From the NCBI RefSeq assembly GCF_021538615.1, contig NZ_JAJHIZ010000003.1, positions 2,666,001 through 2,730,000 on the forward strand: DNA of 64,000 bases, read 5' to 3'. Both the position numbers and the translations under genes were made by a program. Shown here piece by piece: positions 24,909 through 33,444 of the stretch. The notes under the pieces were generated by a model that was not told the origin of the DNA, ran no database searches, and saw only the letters and a list, made by a program, of their open reading frames with translations. The DNA comes from Niabella agricola (GTDB lineage Bacteria > Bacteroidota > Bacteroidia > Chitinophagales > Chitinophagaceae). How positions within the stretch are numbered: position 1 is the first letter of the stretch; each line of letters begins with the position of its first letter.

Positions 24909-27900
24909 ATGCGGTCTTTAATTTTTATCGGTCTTTGTTTTATCGGATCTGCCATTGCAGCCCAATCCCAAAAGGACACTGTTAAACCGGCCTCCTCCAA
25001 ATGGGATGTAAACAATCCTCCCGGGCAGCAATATAAGGAAGTGTCCTTTTCGGTAAACGAAGGCACCTGGATGAACCTGGATGTATCTCCCAAGGGAGAT
25101 GAGATCGTATTTGACCTGCTGGGTGATATCTACAGCATACCCGTCACCGGTGGCACTGCAAAGGTATTGCGGCAGGGCCTGGCCTACGAAGTGCAGCCGC
25201 GCTTCAGCCCCGATGGAAAGAAGATCCTCTTTACTTCTGATGCCGGCGGTGGCGATAATATATGGGTGATGGACCGCGATGGCCGTAATGCCCGCCAGGT
25301 AACCAAAGAAAATTTCCGGCTGCTGAACAACGGCGTATGGTCGCCGGAAGGCAATTATATCATTGCCCGCAAACACTTTACAGCAGCACGGTCGATGGGC
25401 GCAGGCGAGCTTTGGATGTACCATATCAACGGAGGAGACGGCATTCAGCTAACCAAACGGAAAAACGACCAGCAGGATGTAAACGAGCCTTCTGCATCAC
25501 CCGATGGCCGTTATATTTACTACAGCGAAGACATGTATCCCGGGGGATACTTCCAATATAATAAAGATCCCAATGCCGAGATTTATGTGATCAAACAGTA
25601 TGACCGCGAAAAAGGACGGACGGAAACCGTCACCGGTGGCGGAGGCAGCGCTTTTCGTCCGCAGGTATCACCCGACGGAAAAACACTTGCCTTTGTGCGG
25701 AGGGTACGTACCAAAACGGTATTATACCTGCGCAATATCAGTACCGGTGAAGAATGGCCGGTTTATGATCAACTCAGCAAGGACCAGCAGGAAGCCTGGG
25801 CCATCTTTGGGGTGTATACCGGTTTCGCCTGGATGCCCGGAGGAAAGGAAATTGTGATATGGGCCAATGGAAAAATCAACCGCGTATCCGTTAGCGGAAA
25901 TAACCACAGCACCGAAATCCCCTTTACCTGTAACGTAACACAAAAAATTGCAGATGCTGTCCGGATAAAGCAGCACATCAACAGGGACCGCGACACCGTC
26001 CATGTGCTGAAAAACCTGGTAACAGCACCTAATGGGAAATATATTGTATTTAATGCCCTGGGGGCCCTTTGGAAAAAGGCATTACCCGGCGGGGTACCGG
26101 TGCGGCTTACTCAGTCAACCGATATCGAAGACGATCCAAGCTTTTCCGCCGACGGAAAATGGCTTGCCTATGTCAGCTGGAACGACAGTACCATGGGCAG
26201 CATCCATGTAATGGATCTTTCAAAAGGCAGCAGCCGCCGGCTGAACCTTGAAAAGGGCATTTACCGTACACCTTCTTTTAGTCCCGATGCAAAAACCATT
26301 GTGTATTGTAAGGAAGGAGGAGATAATGTACTGGGCAATGCGTTTAATGTAAATACCGGTATTTATACCGTGGATGCCAGTGGCCGGAATCAGCCCGAAC
26401 GCATTATTGAATACGGAAGCGCGCCACGTTTTGAGCCGGGTGGCACTTACATCTATTTTCAAAAAGGCACCAGCCTTGCGCAGTGCAAAAAAGACGGCAC
26501 CGGCGAAAAAACAGTCGTAACCAGCACCTATGGCCACCAGTATATGCTGTCGCCCGACGGCAACTGGCTGGCATTTTCAGACCTGCACAAAGTGTATATT
26601 GCCGCATTCCCAAAAACCGGAAAAACGCTGGAAATTTCCGGCGGCTCCAATACCGTTCCGGTACAGCTGGTGGCCCAAGATGCGGGCTATAACCTGCACT
26701 GGAATGCCAACAGCCGGGAACTGCATTATAATTTGGGCAATGAGTATTTTACCATTCCGCTTCAATCCTATTTTAAATTCCTGAATGAAAAAGCCGATAG
26801 TGCTGCAGCACCGGCAACGGCAAAAGGAATTCCCGTAGGCGTTACCTATACACCGGACAAGCCCAAAGGGGCCATCGCCTTTACCAATGCGCGCATCATT
26901 ACAATGAATGGTAATACCATTATTGAAAACGGTACGGTGCTGGTAGAAGGCAATCTGCTAAAAGCAGTGGGTGCCAATAATGCAGTGCAAATACCCGCGG
27001 GTACCAGGGTCATCGATTGCTCCGGCAAAACCATCCTTCCCGGATTCATTGATGTACATGGACATGGCAGTCATTTCAGGGATGGCGTCACACCGCAAAA
27101 ACACTGGCCCTATTATGCCAATCTTGCCTTTGGAGTTACCACTATGCATGACCCCTCCGCCAACAGTGAACTGGTATTTGCCCAAAGCGAAATGATAAAG
27201 GCCGGTAAAATGGTTGGGCCGCGCGTATTTAGTACCGGAACCGTATTGTATGGTGCAGACGGAGATTTTAAGGCGGTGATCAATTCACTGGATGATGCAC
27301 GCAGCGCCATCCGGAGAACAAAGGCCTTCGGAGCATTCTCTGTAAAAAGTTATAACCAGCCCCGCAGGGAGCAGAACCAGCAAATAATAGCTGCCGCAAA
27401 AGAACTGGGAGTATTGGTGGTTCCGGAGGGGGGCTCCTTTTTTAACCACAATATGGCAATGATCAACGACGGCCATACAACGATTGAACACAACCTGCCC
27501 ATTGCCGTATTGCAGGATGATGTAATCCAGCTCTGGAAGCGCTCCAATACCGTATATACGCCTACACTTATTGTAAACTATGGTTCCGTTGCGGGCGAAT
27601 ACTACTGGTACCAGCATACCAATGTATGGGAAAACGAGAAACTGCTGAAATACACACCCCGGGCCGTAATTGATACCCGGAGCCGCAACCGCATCATGAT
27701 TCCGGAAGAAGAATATGAGAATGGTCATATCCTGAGCGCCAAAAGTGTCCGGAAACTTGCCGATGCCGGCGTAATCATCAACATGGGCGCCCACGGCCAG
27801 ATCCAGGGGATTGGTGCTCATTGGGAAATATGGATGATGGCTCAGGGGGGCATGACCCCGCTGCAGGCCCTGCAAACGGCAACCATCAACGGAGCTAAAA

Positions 27901-28169
27901 GCCTGGGATTGGACGACTGGATCGGGTCCCTGCAAACAGGGAAGCTGGCAGACCTGATCATTATGGACGCCAATCCGCTGGAAAATATCCGCAATACCGA
28001 ATCGATAAAATACGTAATGGTGAACGGACGCCTGTACGATACCAGCACCATGAACGAGATTGGCAACTACAACAACCCGCGAAGCCGGTTTTACTGGGAA
28101 CTGGGAAGAAGAAGCCCAGCCTTTAACTGGCAGGACGGCGGCGGCACGCAGCAAATGGATACGGATTAG
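24909..28169 (+). CDS. Secreted beta-propeller amidohydrolase
   Basis: A 1086-residue protein starting at MRSLIFIGLCFIGSAIAAQS (ATG 24909), a clear signal peptide; an upstream in-frame ATG would bury it. Residues about 50-650 carry repeated TolB/PD40 blades (for example QPRFSPDGKKILFTSD, EPSASPDGRYIYYSED, RPQVSPDGKTLAFVRR), as in the tricorn propeller. The C-terminal part from about 660 is an amidohydrolase: GFIDVHGHG (His717, His719), TIEHNLPI, and NMGAHGQIQGIGAHWE. The final MVNGRLYD strand is standard. The domain order is known in environmental Bacteroidota and is thought to act on peptides or imides in the periplasm; the substrate is unproven. Confidence 0.88.
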   Translation: MRSLIFIGLCFIGSAIAAQSQKDTVKPASSKWDVNNPPGQQYKEVSFSVNEGTWMNLDVSPKGDEIVFDLLGDIYSIPVTGGTAKVLRQGLAYEVQPRFSPDGKKILFTSDAGGGDNIWVMDRDGRNARQVTKENFRLLNNGVWSPEGNYIIARKHFTAARSMGAGELWMYHINGGDGIQLTKRKNDQQDVNEPSASPDGRYIYYSEDMYPGGYFQYNKDPNAEIYVIKQYDREKGRTETVTGGGGSAFRPQVSPDGKTLAFVRRVRTKTVLYLRNISTGEEWPVYDQLSKDQQEAWAIFGVYTGFAWMPGGKEIVIWANGKINRVSVSGNNHSTEIPFTCNVTQKIADAVRIKQHINRDRDTVHVLKNLVTAPNGKYIVFNALGALWKKALPGGVPVRLTQSTDIEDDPSFSADGKWLAYVSWNDSTMGSIHVMDLSKGSSRRLNLEKGIYRTPSFSPDAKTIVYCKEGGDNVLGNAFNVNTGIYTVDASGRNQPERIIEYGSAPRFEPGGTYIYFQKGTSLAQCKKDGTGEKTVVTSTYGHQYMLSPDGNWLAFSDLHKVYIAAFPKTGKTLEISGGSNTVPVQLVAQDAGYNLHWNANSRELHYNLGNEYFTIPLQSYFKFLNEKADSAAAPATAKGIPVGVTYTPDKPKGAIAFTNARIITMNGNTIIENGTVLVEGNLLKAVGANNAVQIPAGTRVIDCSGKTILPGFIDVHGHGSHFRDGVTPQKHWPYYANLAFGVTTMHDPSANSELVFAQSEMIKAGKMVGPRVFSTGTVLYGADGDFKAVINSLDDARSAIRRTKAFGAFSVKSYNQPRREQNQQIIAAAKELGVLVVPEGGSFFNHNMAMINDGHTTIEHNLPIAVLQDDVIQLWKRSNTVYTPTLIVNYGSVAGEYYWYQHTNVWENEKLLKYTPRAVIDTRSRNRIMIPEEEYENGHILSAKSVRKLADAGVIINMGAHGQIQGIGAHWEIWMMAQGGMTPLQALQTATINGAKSLGLDDWIGSLQTGKLADLIIMDANPLENIRNTESIKYVMVNGRLYDTSTMNEIGNYNNPRSRFYWELGRRSPAFNWQDGGGTQQMDTD

Positions 28170-28186
28170 CAGACAGCTGATAGCAA

Positions 28187-29914
28187 TTACCGCTCCGGCA
28201 GGGCCCGCCATCTCCGGATCACCGCGGTATACAGCATCATAAAAAGAAATCCCAGCGCCAGCAGTACATAGTTCCAGTACACCCCTAATACCTCCAGGAT
28301 GGTTGGATGTGCCTCGTATCCGCCTCCAGGCGGGTAGTCGCGCTGGTGCAATGAAATGATCAGCAGGATCAGGAGAAAATAGGGAACAATTCCAACCAGG
28401 GATATATTGATCAGGATGCCCTGTATGGATTTTCTGCGAAACCGGAATACAGAAACAGAACCCAACAGGATCATTGTGCCTACCGCAAACACCAGGTAAG
28501 CAATCGTTTTTTCACCCTGCCGGCCATTGGCTAATCCCAGTACCAGAACGAGCAGTGCGATGAGGATACCGATAACGGCAGCCGTAATACCCGAAAACAA
28601 CAGCAGGCGCAGGTTGGTGATCCGGAAAGCAAAAAGAAGGCAAGCCAGTGCAAATGCAACCCAAATGGCCACATAAATAATCACATCAAATACCGAAAAA
28701 TCAAGCACGTTTTCCATTCCTGTAAACAGCCGGTTCAGATCATAGGCATCAAAACAGTAGTTCATTTTATGTTTCAGGTAATACGGATCGTTATCCCTGC
28801 CGTTGCCGACAGGGGTAGCATCTGCAACCGCTGCTACATCCATCTCTGCACCCTGCGGGTTTGGAGAGAGCGCTTCCACACTGGAATTGCTGATAAAATA
28901 GGTTACCTTAAAATCCGTTGGATGATACATCAGCTTCAACCATTTTTCGGCTGTGAGATTTGTGCTGATCTTAAATTCCCGGGCAAACTCCAGGAAATTC
29001 TCCAGCAGCTTTTTAATTTCCCCCGGGTGGTTCCGTTGTAATAAATCATGTACTTTTTTATTCATCGCTTTCCGGCGATCGCCTTCCTGATAGACAGGCG
29101 TTTCCTCATCCGGGTAACCAATGCCGTCTCCTCCAAAATTCAACCGGCTGTAATTGTAAAACGAGGGTTCTGTGTTTACAAGGCCCGAAACATCCACTAC
29201 GGCCTCCTTGTAGTACACCGTCAGCAGGCTATCCGTCAATGGCGCCCGGTTGATCTCCTTTTCATCTGCTGCCGTCGCATCTACCTGCCGGATCACTTTT
29301 TTTTCAACGGAGTAAAACTGGTATTCATCGTTATCGCGCGTGAGATAGGGTTTTGAAAAGTTAATGTTCCGCTCATTCGTTTCACAGTAAAGCGTATCAA
29401 AAGGCGCAGGATAACGTTTATTGTTAATGGTATAGGCGTCCAGGCTAAACGGAAGAAAGGCCGCGGCCAGGTTTGCCTGTTCCCGTTTTGTTTTCAGCCA
29501 GGATGCCGGGTAATGCTGCCCTACAAATTGTTTGTATCCTGCAATGTAAGAAATGTAAAACGTGGTTGCAACAACAAACACCAGAAAGTAGATAAAAAAG
29601 CTTCCAAACAACTGCCGTTTCCGGGTCGGATAAAAATTTTTGAACGCATTGTTGCGAAACAATACCAGCAGCCAAACTACCAGTATCAATACTGAAATAA
29701 CGATACTGAAGAGCAGCGCCCCGTTTTCGATAAACAGTTCCGGCGCATTGTACTGTTTAAACAGTGCTGCATTCCGGAATGTATGGTATCCAAACAGGTA
29801 AAAACAGCCGTGTACCAGGGCACAACTGAAGAGCATCCAGTATAGTCTTGTATTCCAGAGCAAGGGATAACGCTCCAGGAAATAGTGATTCACACGTTGT
29901 ATAAAATTTTTCAT
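28187..29914 (-). CDS. Eight-helix membrane protein, probable partner of the ABC ATPase
   Basis: A 575-residue membrane protein that I do not recognise by family. Three hydrophobic helices lie near residues 25-47, 65-88 and 105-127. A soluble region of about 260 residues follows (about 130-390), probably outside the membrane. Five more helices lie near 398-424, 430-460, 468-490, 500-522 and 540-565. It follows the ABC ATPase gene on the same strand after 34 bp, so it is most likely the permease or the regulated membrane partner of that ATPase. Charged C-terminus (RRWRALPER) inside. The gene is convergent with the amidohydrolase, 17 bp apart. Confidence 0.6.
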   Translation of the reverse strand: MKNFIQRVNHYFLERYPLLWNTRLYWMLFSCALVHGCFYLFGYHTFRNAALFKQYNAPELFIENGALLFSIVISVLILVVWLLVLFRNNAFKNFYPTRKRQLFGSFFIYFLVFVVATTFYISYIAGYKQFVGQHYPASWLKTKREQANLAAAFLPFSLDAYTINNKRYPAPFDTLYCETNERNINFSKPYLTRDNDEYQFYSVEKKVIRQVDATAADEKEINRAPLTDSLLTVYYKEAVVDVSGLVNTEPSFYNYSRLNFGGDGIGYPDEETPVYQEGDRRKAMNKKVHDLLQRNHPGEIKKLLENFLEFAREFKISTNLTAEKWLKLMYHPTDFKVTYFISNSSVEALSPNPQGAEMDVAAVADATPVGNGRDNDPYYLKHKMNYCFDAYDLNRLFTGMENVLDFSVFDVIIYVAIWVAFALACLLFAFRITNLRLLLFSGITAAVIGILIALLVLVLGLANGRQGEKTIAYLVFAVGTMILLGSVSVFRFRRKSIQGILINISLVGIVPYFLLILLIISLHQRDYPPGGGYEAHPTILEVLGVYWNYVLLALGFLFMMLYTAVIRRWRALPER

Positions 29915-29948
29915 TTGTTTTATTTTATAGCATGGCTGCTGCTCCGGC

Positions 29949-31100
29949 TCAGGACATAAAAAGCCGGCGGGTAGAGGAAGAAATATCCCGGATATATACC
30001 AGGCGGCACTGACTTTTGCCTAATACCTCCAGTACACTCAAAAAGGAGGTCCCGGGTTTAAAATAAGCGATATATACACCGCCGTTATAAAGCAGCCGGT
30101 CCAGCGGCAATCCTTCAAGCGCCGCCTGTAATTCTGCTCTGGGACTATTGCAATCCATTTCAACAACCAGTGCTGCTGCTGCCGGGGCAACACCGGCTCC
30201 CGGGTCCTGGGTTTCTACCGGAACACCATTGCGCAGGAAGATTACCCGGTCCGATATTTTCTCTACCTCGTATAATTGCTGGGAACTAAGGATCAGCGCA
30301 ATGGGATGATTAACCGAATCTGCAATGGATTTAAGATCTTCCAAGATCACCTGCTGGGCAACAATATCCAGGTTGGCCAGTGGTTCATCCAGCAACAGCA
30401 GCTCGGGTTTTCGCAGTAAGGTACGTGCCAGCTCAAAGCGCATTTTATATCCTGAAGACAATTCTTGCCATTTAAGATGCCGATATTTCCAAAGACCCAG
30501 TCTGGCAATCATCATCAGCACCCTTGTTTCATTTTCTGAAGCCGGCACACCATACGCCGTTAATACCAATTTGAGATTGTCTTTAAGACTTCCGTACCAG
30601 CGCTGCGTACGCTGTGGTATATAAACCAGTTGGGTACGAAGGTCATAGGTGTTACGTGCCTGATTACGGAAATGAAACCGGAGGCTGCCGCTGCTACAGG
30701 AAAGATCCTTTGCCAGGATACGCAATAAAGTGGTCTTTCCGTTTCCGTTCTCTCCTACCAACCCGTATACCTCCCCTTTCCGGATACTCAGCGAAACCGG
30801 CCCCAGTGCAAAGTTTCCACGGCCGTAATTTTTCCGGATATCCTCGGCCACTACTACCGGTGCTGGTGCCTCATATTCGGCTACAGGAATCCGGCTGATC
30901 ATTTCCAGCAACTGCCGGCATTTCTGAATAAACAGCTCACTGTGCTGCTCGTTCCAATCTGCAAGTGCAATGGTTTCCCGGTAAATCGCCATATCCTGTG
31001 TATCCATGGCCAGGTCCATCAATTTACGGAAGCCGGGTACGGTGTCATTATTGGTGAAAAATGCAGCCGTTTCAAGTATGCGCGTTTGTGTTTTTCCCAT
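29949..31100 (-). CDS. ABC transporter ATP-binding protein with N-terminal extension
   Basis: A 383-residue ATPase. Residues 1-80 form a helical extension not found in ordinary exporters' ATPases. The nucleotide domain follows: Walker A GENGNGKT (116-123), Q-loop Gln163, signature LSSGY (214-218), Walker B LLLLDEP (234-240) and a D-loop ANLD. After about residue 295 comes a C-terminal domain that includes LEGLPLDRLLYNGGVYIAYF. All motifs are intact. It is the first gene of a two-gene operon with a polytopic membrane protein. Export, or regulation of a membrane process, is more likely than import, since no binding protein is near. Confidence 0.87.
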   Translation of the reverse strand: MGKTQTRILETAAFFTNNDTVPGFRKLMDLAMDTQDMAIYRETIALADWNEQHSELFIQKCRQLLEMISRIPVAEYEAPAPVVVAEDIRKNYGRGNFALGPVSLSIRKGEVYGLVGENGNGKTTLLRILAKDLSCSSGSLRFHFRNQARNTYDLRTQLVYIPQRTQRWYGSLKDNLKLVLTAYGVPASENETRVLMMIARLGLWKYRHLKWQELSSGYKMRFELARTLLRKPELLLLDEPLANLDIVAQQVILEDLKSIADSVNHPIALILSSQQLYEVEKISDRVIFLRNGVPVETQDPGAGVAPAAAALVVEMDCNSPRAELQAALEGLPLDRLLYNGGVYIAYFKPGTSFLSVLEVLGKSQCRLVYIRDISSSTRRLFMS

Positions 31101-31382
31101 ATTTATTGTTTCAGCAACAGCTGTTATCGGCTAAAATAAGCCGATATGCGCATTTTCCAATGCCAGCTTTGTCATAAAAAGGCAAAAAAATATGTTAATG
31201 AATTAAAAGCCGCCCGGCTATTGCATTTAATTACGCGTTATTATAAACACCGGCAGCCGGCGGGTTTCCTGCACGGTCCGCGCGAAGCATCTGCGCCGCT
31301 GATCCTGTCTGGCTCAGAAAGCCAACCTTATATCACGGGCGCTTAGGATGTTCCTTCCTTGATGGTATGATTGCCAGCTTCC

Positions 31383-31829
31383 CTATTTCACTGCCTTATA
31401 CACTGTTACCACATTATCTTTTTCCAATGTAGCTTCATCCGTTTTTACTTTCCAGGTAAGTTTTCCATTGGTATAGGTGGTGGCGCCTTTTTCTTTTTCG
31501 CCCTTCATCAGCTTAATCGTTTCTCCGTTTATCGTAAGCTCCGCCACACCCATATTCCCCGAATCGTGGTAAACTGCGGCAATCGTTTCCCCTTTATCGT
31601 TGGTATATTTTTTCTCGTTTTCATCCACCGTTGGCGCCGGGGTTCCGCTGCTGTCAACATTTGCCGTATTCACAATAACACTATCTGCAGGATCTGTAAT
31701 CGGCGTTGCGGAAGGAAGGGCCTGCGAATCGCCTGTAGGAGGGGCTGGTGTGCCTTCCGCAGAAGGATTGTTGTTACAGGCCACTGTTATTGCCAAGGCC
31801 GCAGCCATGATCAGATGTTGTTTTTTCAT
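31383..31829 (-). CDS. Lipoprotein with an MliC-like C-terminal domain
   Basis: A 148-residue lipoprotein: lipobox ending at Cys18 (AITVAC), a Pro/Thr/Ser-rich linker to about residue 75, then a compact beta domain. In that domain GETIKLMKGEKEKGATTYTN and GKLTWKVKTDEATLEKD resemble the C-type lysozyme inhibitor fold (MliC/PliC), in which a small barrel plugs the lysozyme cleft. The match is by eye; the conserved cysteines of MliC are missing, so this could be only a fold relative. The 280 bp between this gene and the ABC ATPase hold no supported gene. Confidence 0.5.
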   Translation of the reverse strand: MKKQHLIMAAALAITVACNNNPSAEGTPAPPTGDSQALPSATPITDPADSVIVNTANVDSSGTPAPTVDENEKKYTNDKGETIAAVYHDSGNMGVAELTINGETIKLMKGEKEKGATTYTNGKLTWKVKTDEATLEKDNVVTVYKAVK

Positions 31830-31947
31830 ATTGCTTTCTTTTTATTAAAAATCCAGAGGCATTGCTTCCTGCAAAGGCCCGGTTTATATTATTAGCTAAT
31901 ATACAAGAATCATTCCTTAACAAACCGGCGGGTCCGCCAACTATTCG

Positions 31948-31955
31948 TACCTTTG
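31948..31955 (+). promoter_or_regulatory. -7 promoter core for the coiled-coil lipoprotein gene
   Basis: TACCTTTG matches TAnnTTTG and lies 21 bp before the ATG at 31977. Confidence 0.5.
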
Positions 31956-31976
31956 ATTTTAAAATTTTTCTCATTC

Positions 31977-32438
31977 ATGAAAATGCTGTTTTTCCCCCTG
32001 GCAATGGTCGTATTGATGGCCTGTGGAGAAGGGAACCGCCCCTCTTCTGCAGAAGCCGGTGAAGGCCCTCAAACACAGGCAGACAGTCTTTTGCAGGAAG
32101 TAATTGACGGTCATGATGTGGCGATGCCGAAAATGAAAAAACTTGAGCGGCTGATGAACGAATCAAAGGCTGCCATCGACTCTATTGGCAAATTATCGCC
32201 GGAAGCCCAAAAGCAACATGCTGCGTTAAAAACCAAACTGGAAGATGCGCTGGCAGCGCTTTCCAATGCAGACAAAACCATGCATGAATGGATGAATGGG
32301 TTCAAATACGATTCGCTGAAGGACAATGAACCCGAGCGAATCAAATACCTGCAAGATCAGAAAGCAAAGGTAGATGTAATGAAAAATGCCGTGCTCAACA
32401 GCATCAGCAAGGCCGACAGCGTGTTAGGCCATCAATAA
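31977..32438 (+). CDS. Helical lipoprotein of unknown function
   Basis: A 153-residue lipoprotein: signal MKMLFFPLAMVVLMAC with lipid-acceptor Cys16, then an almost wholly helical, charged body (MPKMKKLERLMNESKAAIDS, then KTMHEWMNGFKYDSLKD) that looks like an antiparallel coiled coil. Relatives in Bacteroidota are often labelled 'viral A-type inclusion protein', a name without functional support. It has its own TAnnTTTG promoter and ends at a hairpin shared with adk. The role is unknown. Confidence 0.7.
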   Translation: MKMLFFPLAMVVLMACGEGNRPSSAEAGEGPQTQADSLLQEVIDGHDVAMPKMKKLERLMNESKAAIDSIGKLSPEAQKQHAALKTKLEDALAALSNADKTMHEWMNGFKYDSLKDNEPERIKYLQDQKAKVDVMKNAVLNSISKADSVLGHQ

Positions 32439-32441
32439 AAA

Positions 32442-32466
32442 GGTCCGGTTTTGCCGGACCCTAATG
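32442..32466 (-). terminator. Terminator of adk, shared between convergent genes
   Basis: Stem GGTCCGG (32442-32448) with CCGGACC (32454-32460). On the minus strand the hairpin is followed by TTTTTATTG, so it ends adk transcription; on the plus strand there is no T run. Confidence 0.65.
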
Positions 32467-32467
32467 C

Positions 32468-33076
32468 TTATTCAAACGCTTCCTGTTCCTTGCGTTGCCG
32501 TTCCAGAACCTTGTCGATCTGGGCGCTCAGGGCATTTGAAATATCTTCTACAGAACCCTCACCAGGGATCGCTTTAAATTTGTGCTGTGCTTTGTAATGC
32601 TCGGCAACCGGAGCAGTTTCGTTTTGATAAACGGAAAAGCGGTTACGGATCACCGATTCATTGGTATCATCCGAGCGGCCGGAGGTCTTCCCTCTTTCCA
32701 GCAGGCGTTTTACCAGTTCCTCTTCAGAAACCTCCAGGGCCAGCACACTATGGATAGCTGTACGTTTCAGTTCCAGCAGTTTATCCAGGGCCTTGGCCTG
32801 GTTAGCCGTGCGCGGAAACCCGTCAAACAAAAAACCGCCCGCATCTTTGTGCAGTTCCAGGCAGTTATCAATCATACCAATCACCACTTCGTCCGGCACC
32901 AGTTGCCCCTTGTCCATAAAGTTCTTCGCCTCGATGCCCAGGGGCGTTTTCTCGGCGATTTCTGAACGCAGCAGGTTCCCGGTGGAAAGGTGCACCAAGC
33001 CATACTTTGCCACCAACAGGTCAGATTGTGTTCCCTTACCGCTACCGGGAGGGCCGAATAAGATTAAATTAAACAT
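32468..33076 (-). CDS. adk: Adenylate kinase
   Basis: A 202-residue enzyme that interconverts ATP and AMP with two ADP in the cytosol. The P-loop GPPGSGKGT is at residues 8-16, the AMP-binding stretch HLSTGNLLRSEI follows, and FDGFPRTANQA is the third signature. The LID is short and has no zinc-binding cysteines (LLERGKTSGRSDDTNE), normal for this phylum. The gene has its own TAnnTTTG promoter and its own terminator, so it appears monocistronic. Confidence 0.97.
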   Translation of the reverse strand: MFNLILFGPPGSGKGTQSDLLVAKYGLVHLSTGNLLRSEIAEKTPLGIEAKNFMDKGQLVPDEVVIGMIDNCLELHKDAGGFLFDGFPRTANQAKALDKLLELKRTAIHSVLALEVSEEELVKRLLERGKTSGRSDDTNESVIRNRFSVYQNETAPVAEHYKAQHKFKAIPGEGSVEDISNALSAQIDKVLERQRKEQEAFE

Positions 33077-33104
33077 TTACGCTTTTCTTTTAAAGTGATG
33101 CCAA

Positions 33105-33112
33105 CAAATATA
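33105..33112 (-). promoter_or_regulatory. -7 promoter core for adk, in the 33077-33444 intergenic region
   Basis: Minus-strand TATATTTG matches TAnnTTTG, 28 bp before the adk start. The rest of the 368-bp gap contains a terminator hairpin and no supported gene. Confidence 0.5.
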
Positions 33113-33375
33113 GCAAAGCTTGGGCAAAAACGGCCGATTTGAAGCATTTATTAAAAATTCTTAAAAACGAACATTGCCATTTCATGTTCCCGGAAGCCCT
33201 CCCCAAAACTGAAGTATTTAGAACTCAACGTATTATTGATTTTTATAACACCTTCGCTTGGTTGCCATTTTTAATACGGCCCGCGCGGATATCGCAACGG
33301 GCCGGGCTGTTTCTTCAAACAACTGAATATGCGCTATTGAAATCGGCGCCATTAGATGTTGTAAGCCCCGAATTT

Positions 33376-33420
33376 CAAAAATATAACAGCAGCGTAAAAT
33401 ACCTATATTCCACGCTGCTG
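33376..33420 (-). terminator. Terminator of the SusCD operon
   Basis: Stem CAGCAGCGT (33387-33395) with ACGCTGCTG (33412-33420), 9 perfect pairs. On the minus strand it is followed by TTATATTTTTG, 24 bp after the stop of the DUF4302 gene. Confidence 0.75.
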
Positions 33421-33444
33421 TCAGTAGCTAATCAGATTATTAAA

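Noticed and set aside
27285..28211. A 308-codon open frame antisense to the amidohydrolase gene
   Set aside because: Shadow of the amidohydrolase; composition is atypical and no domain is visible.
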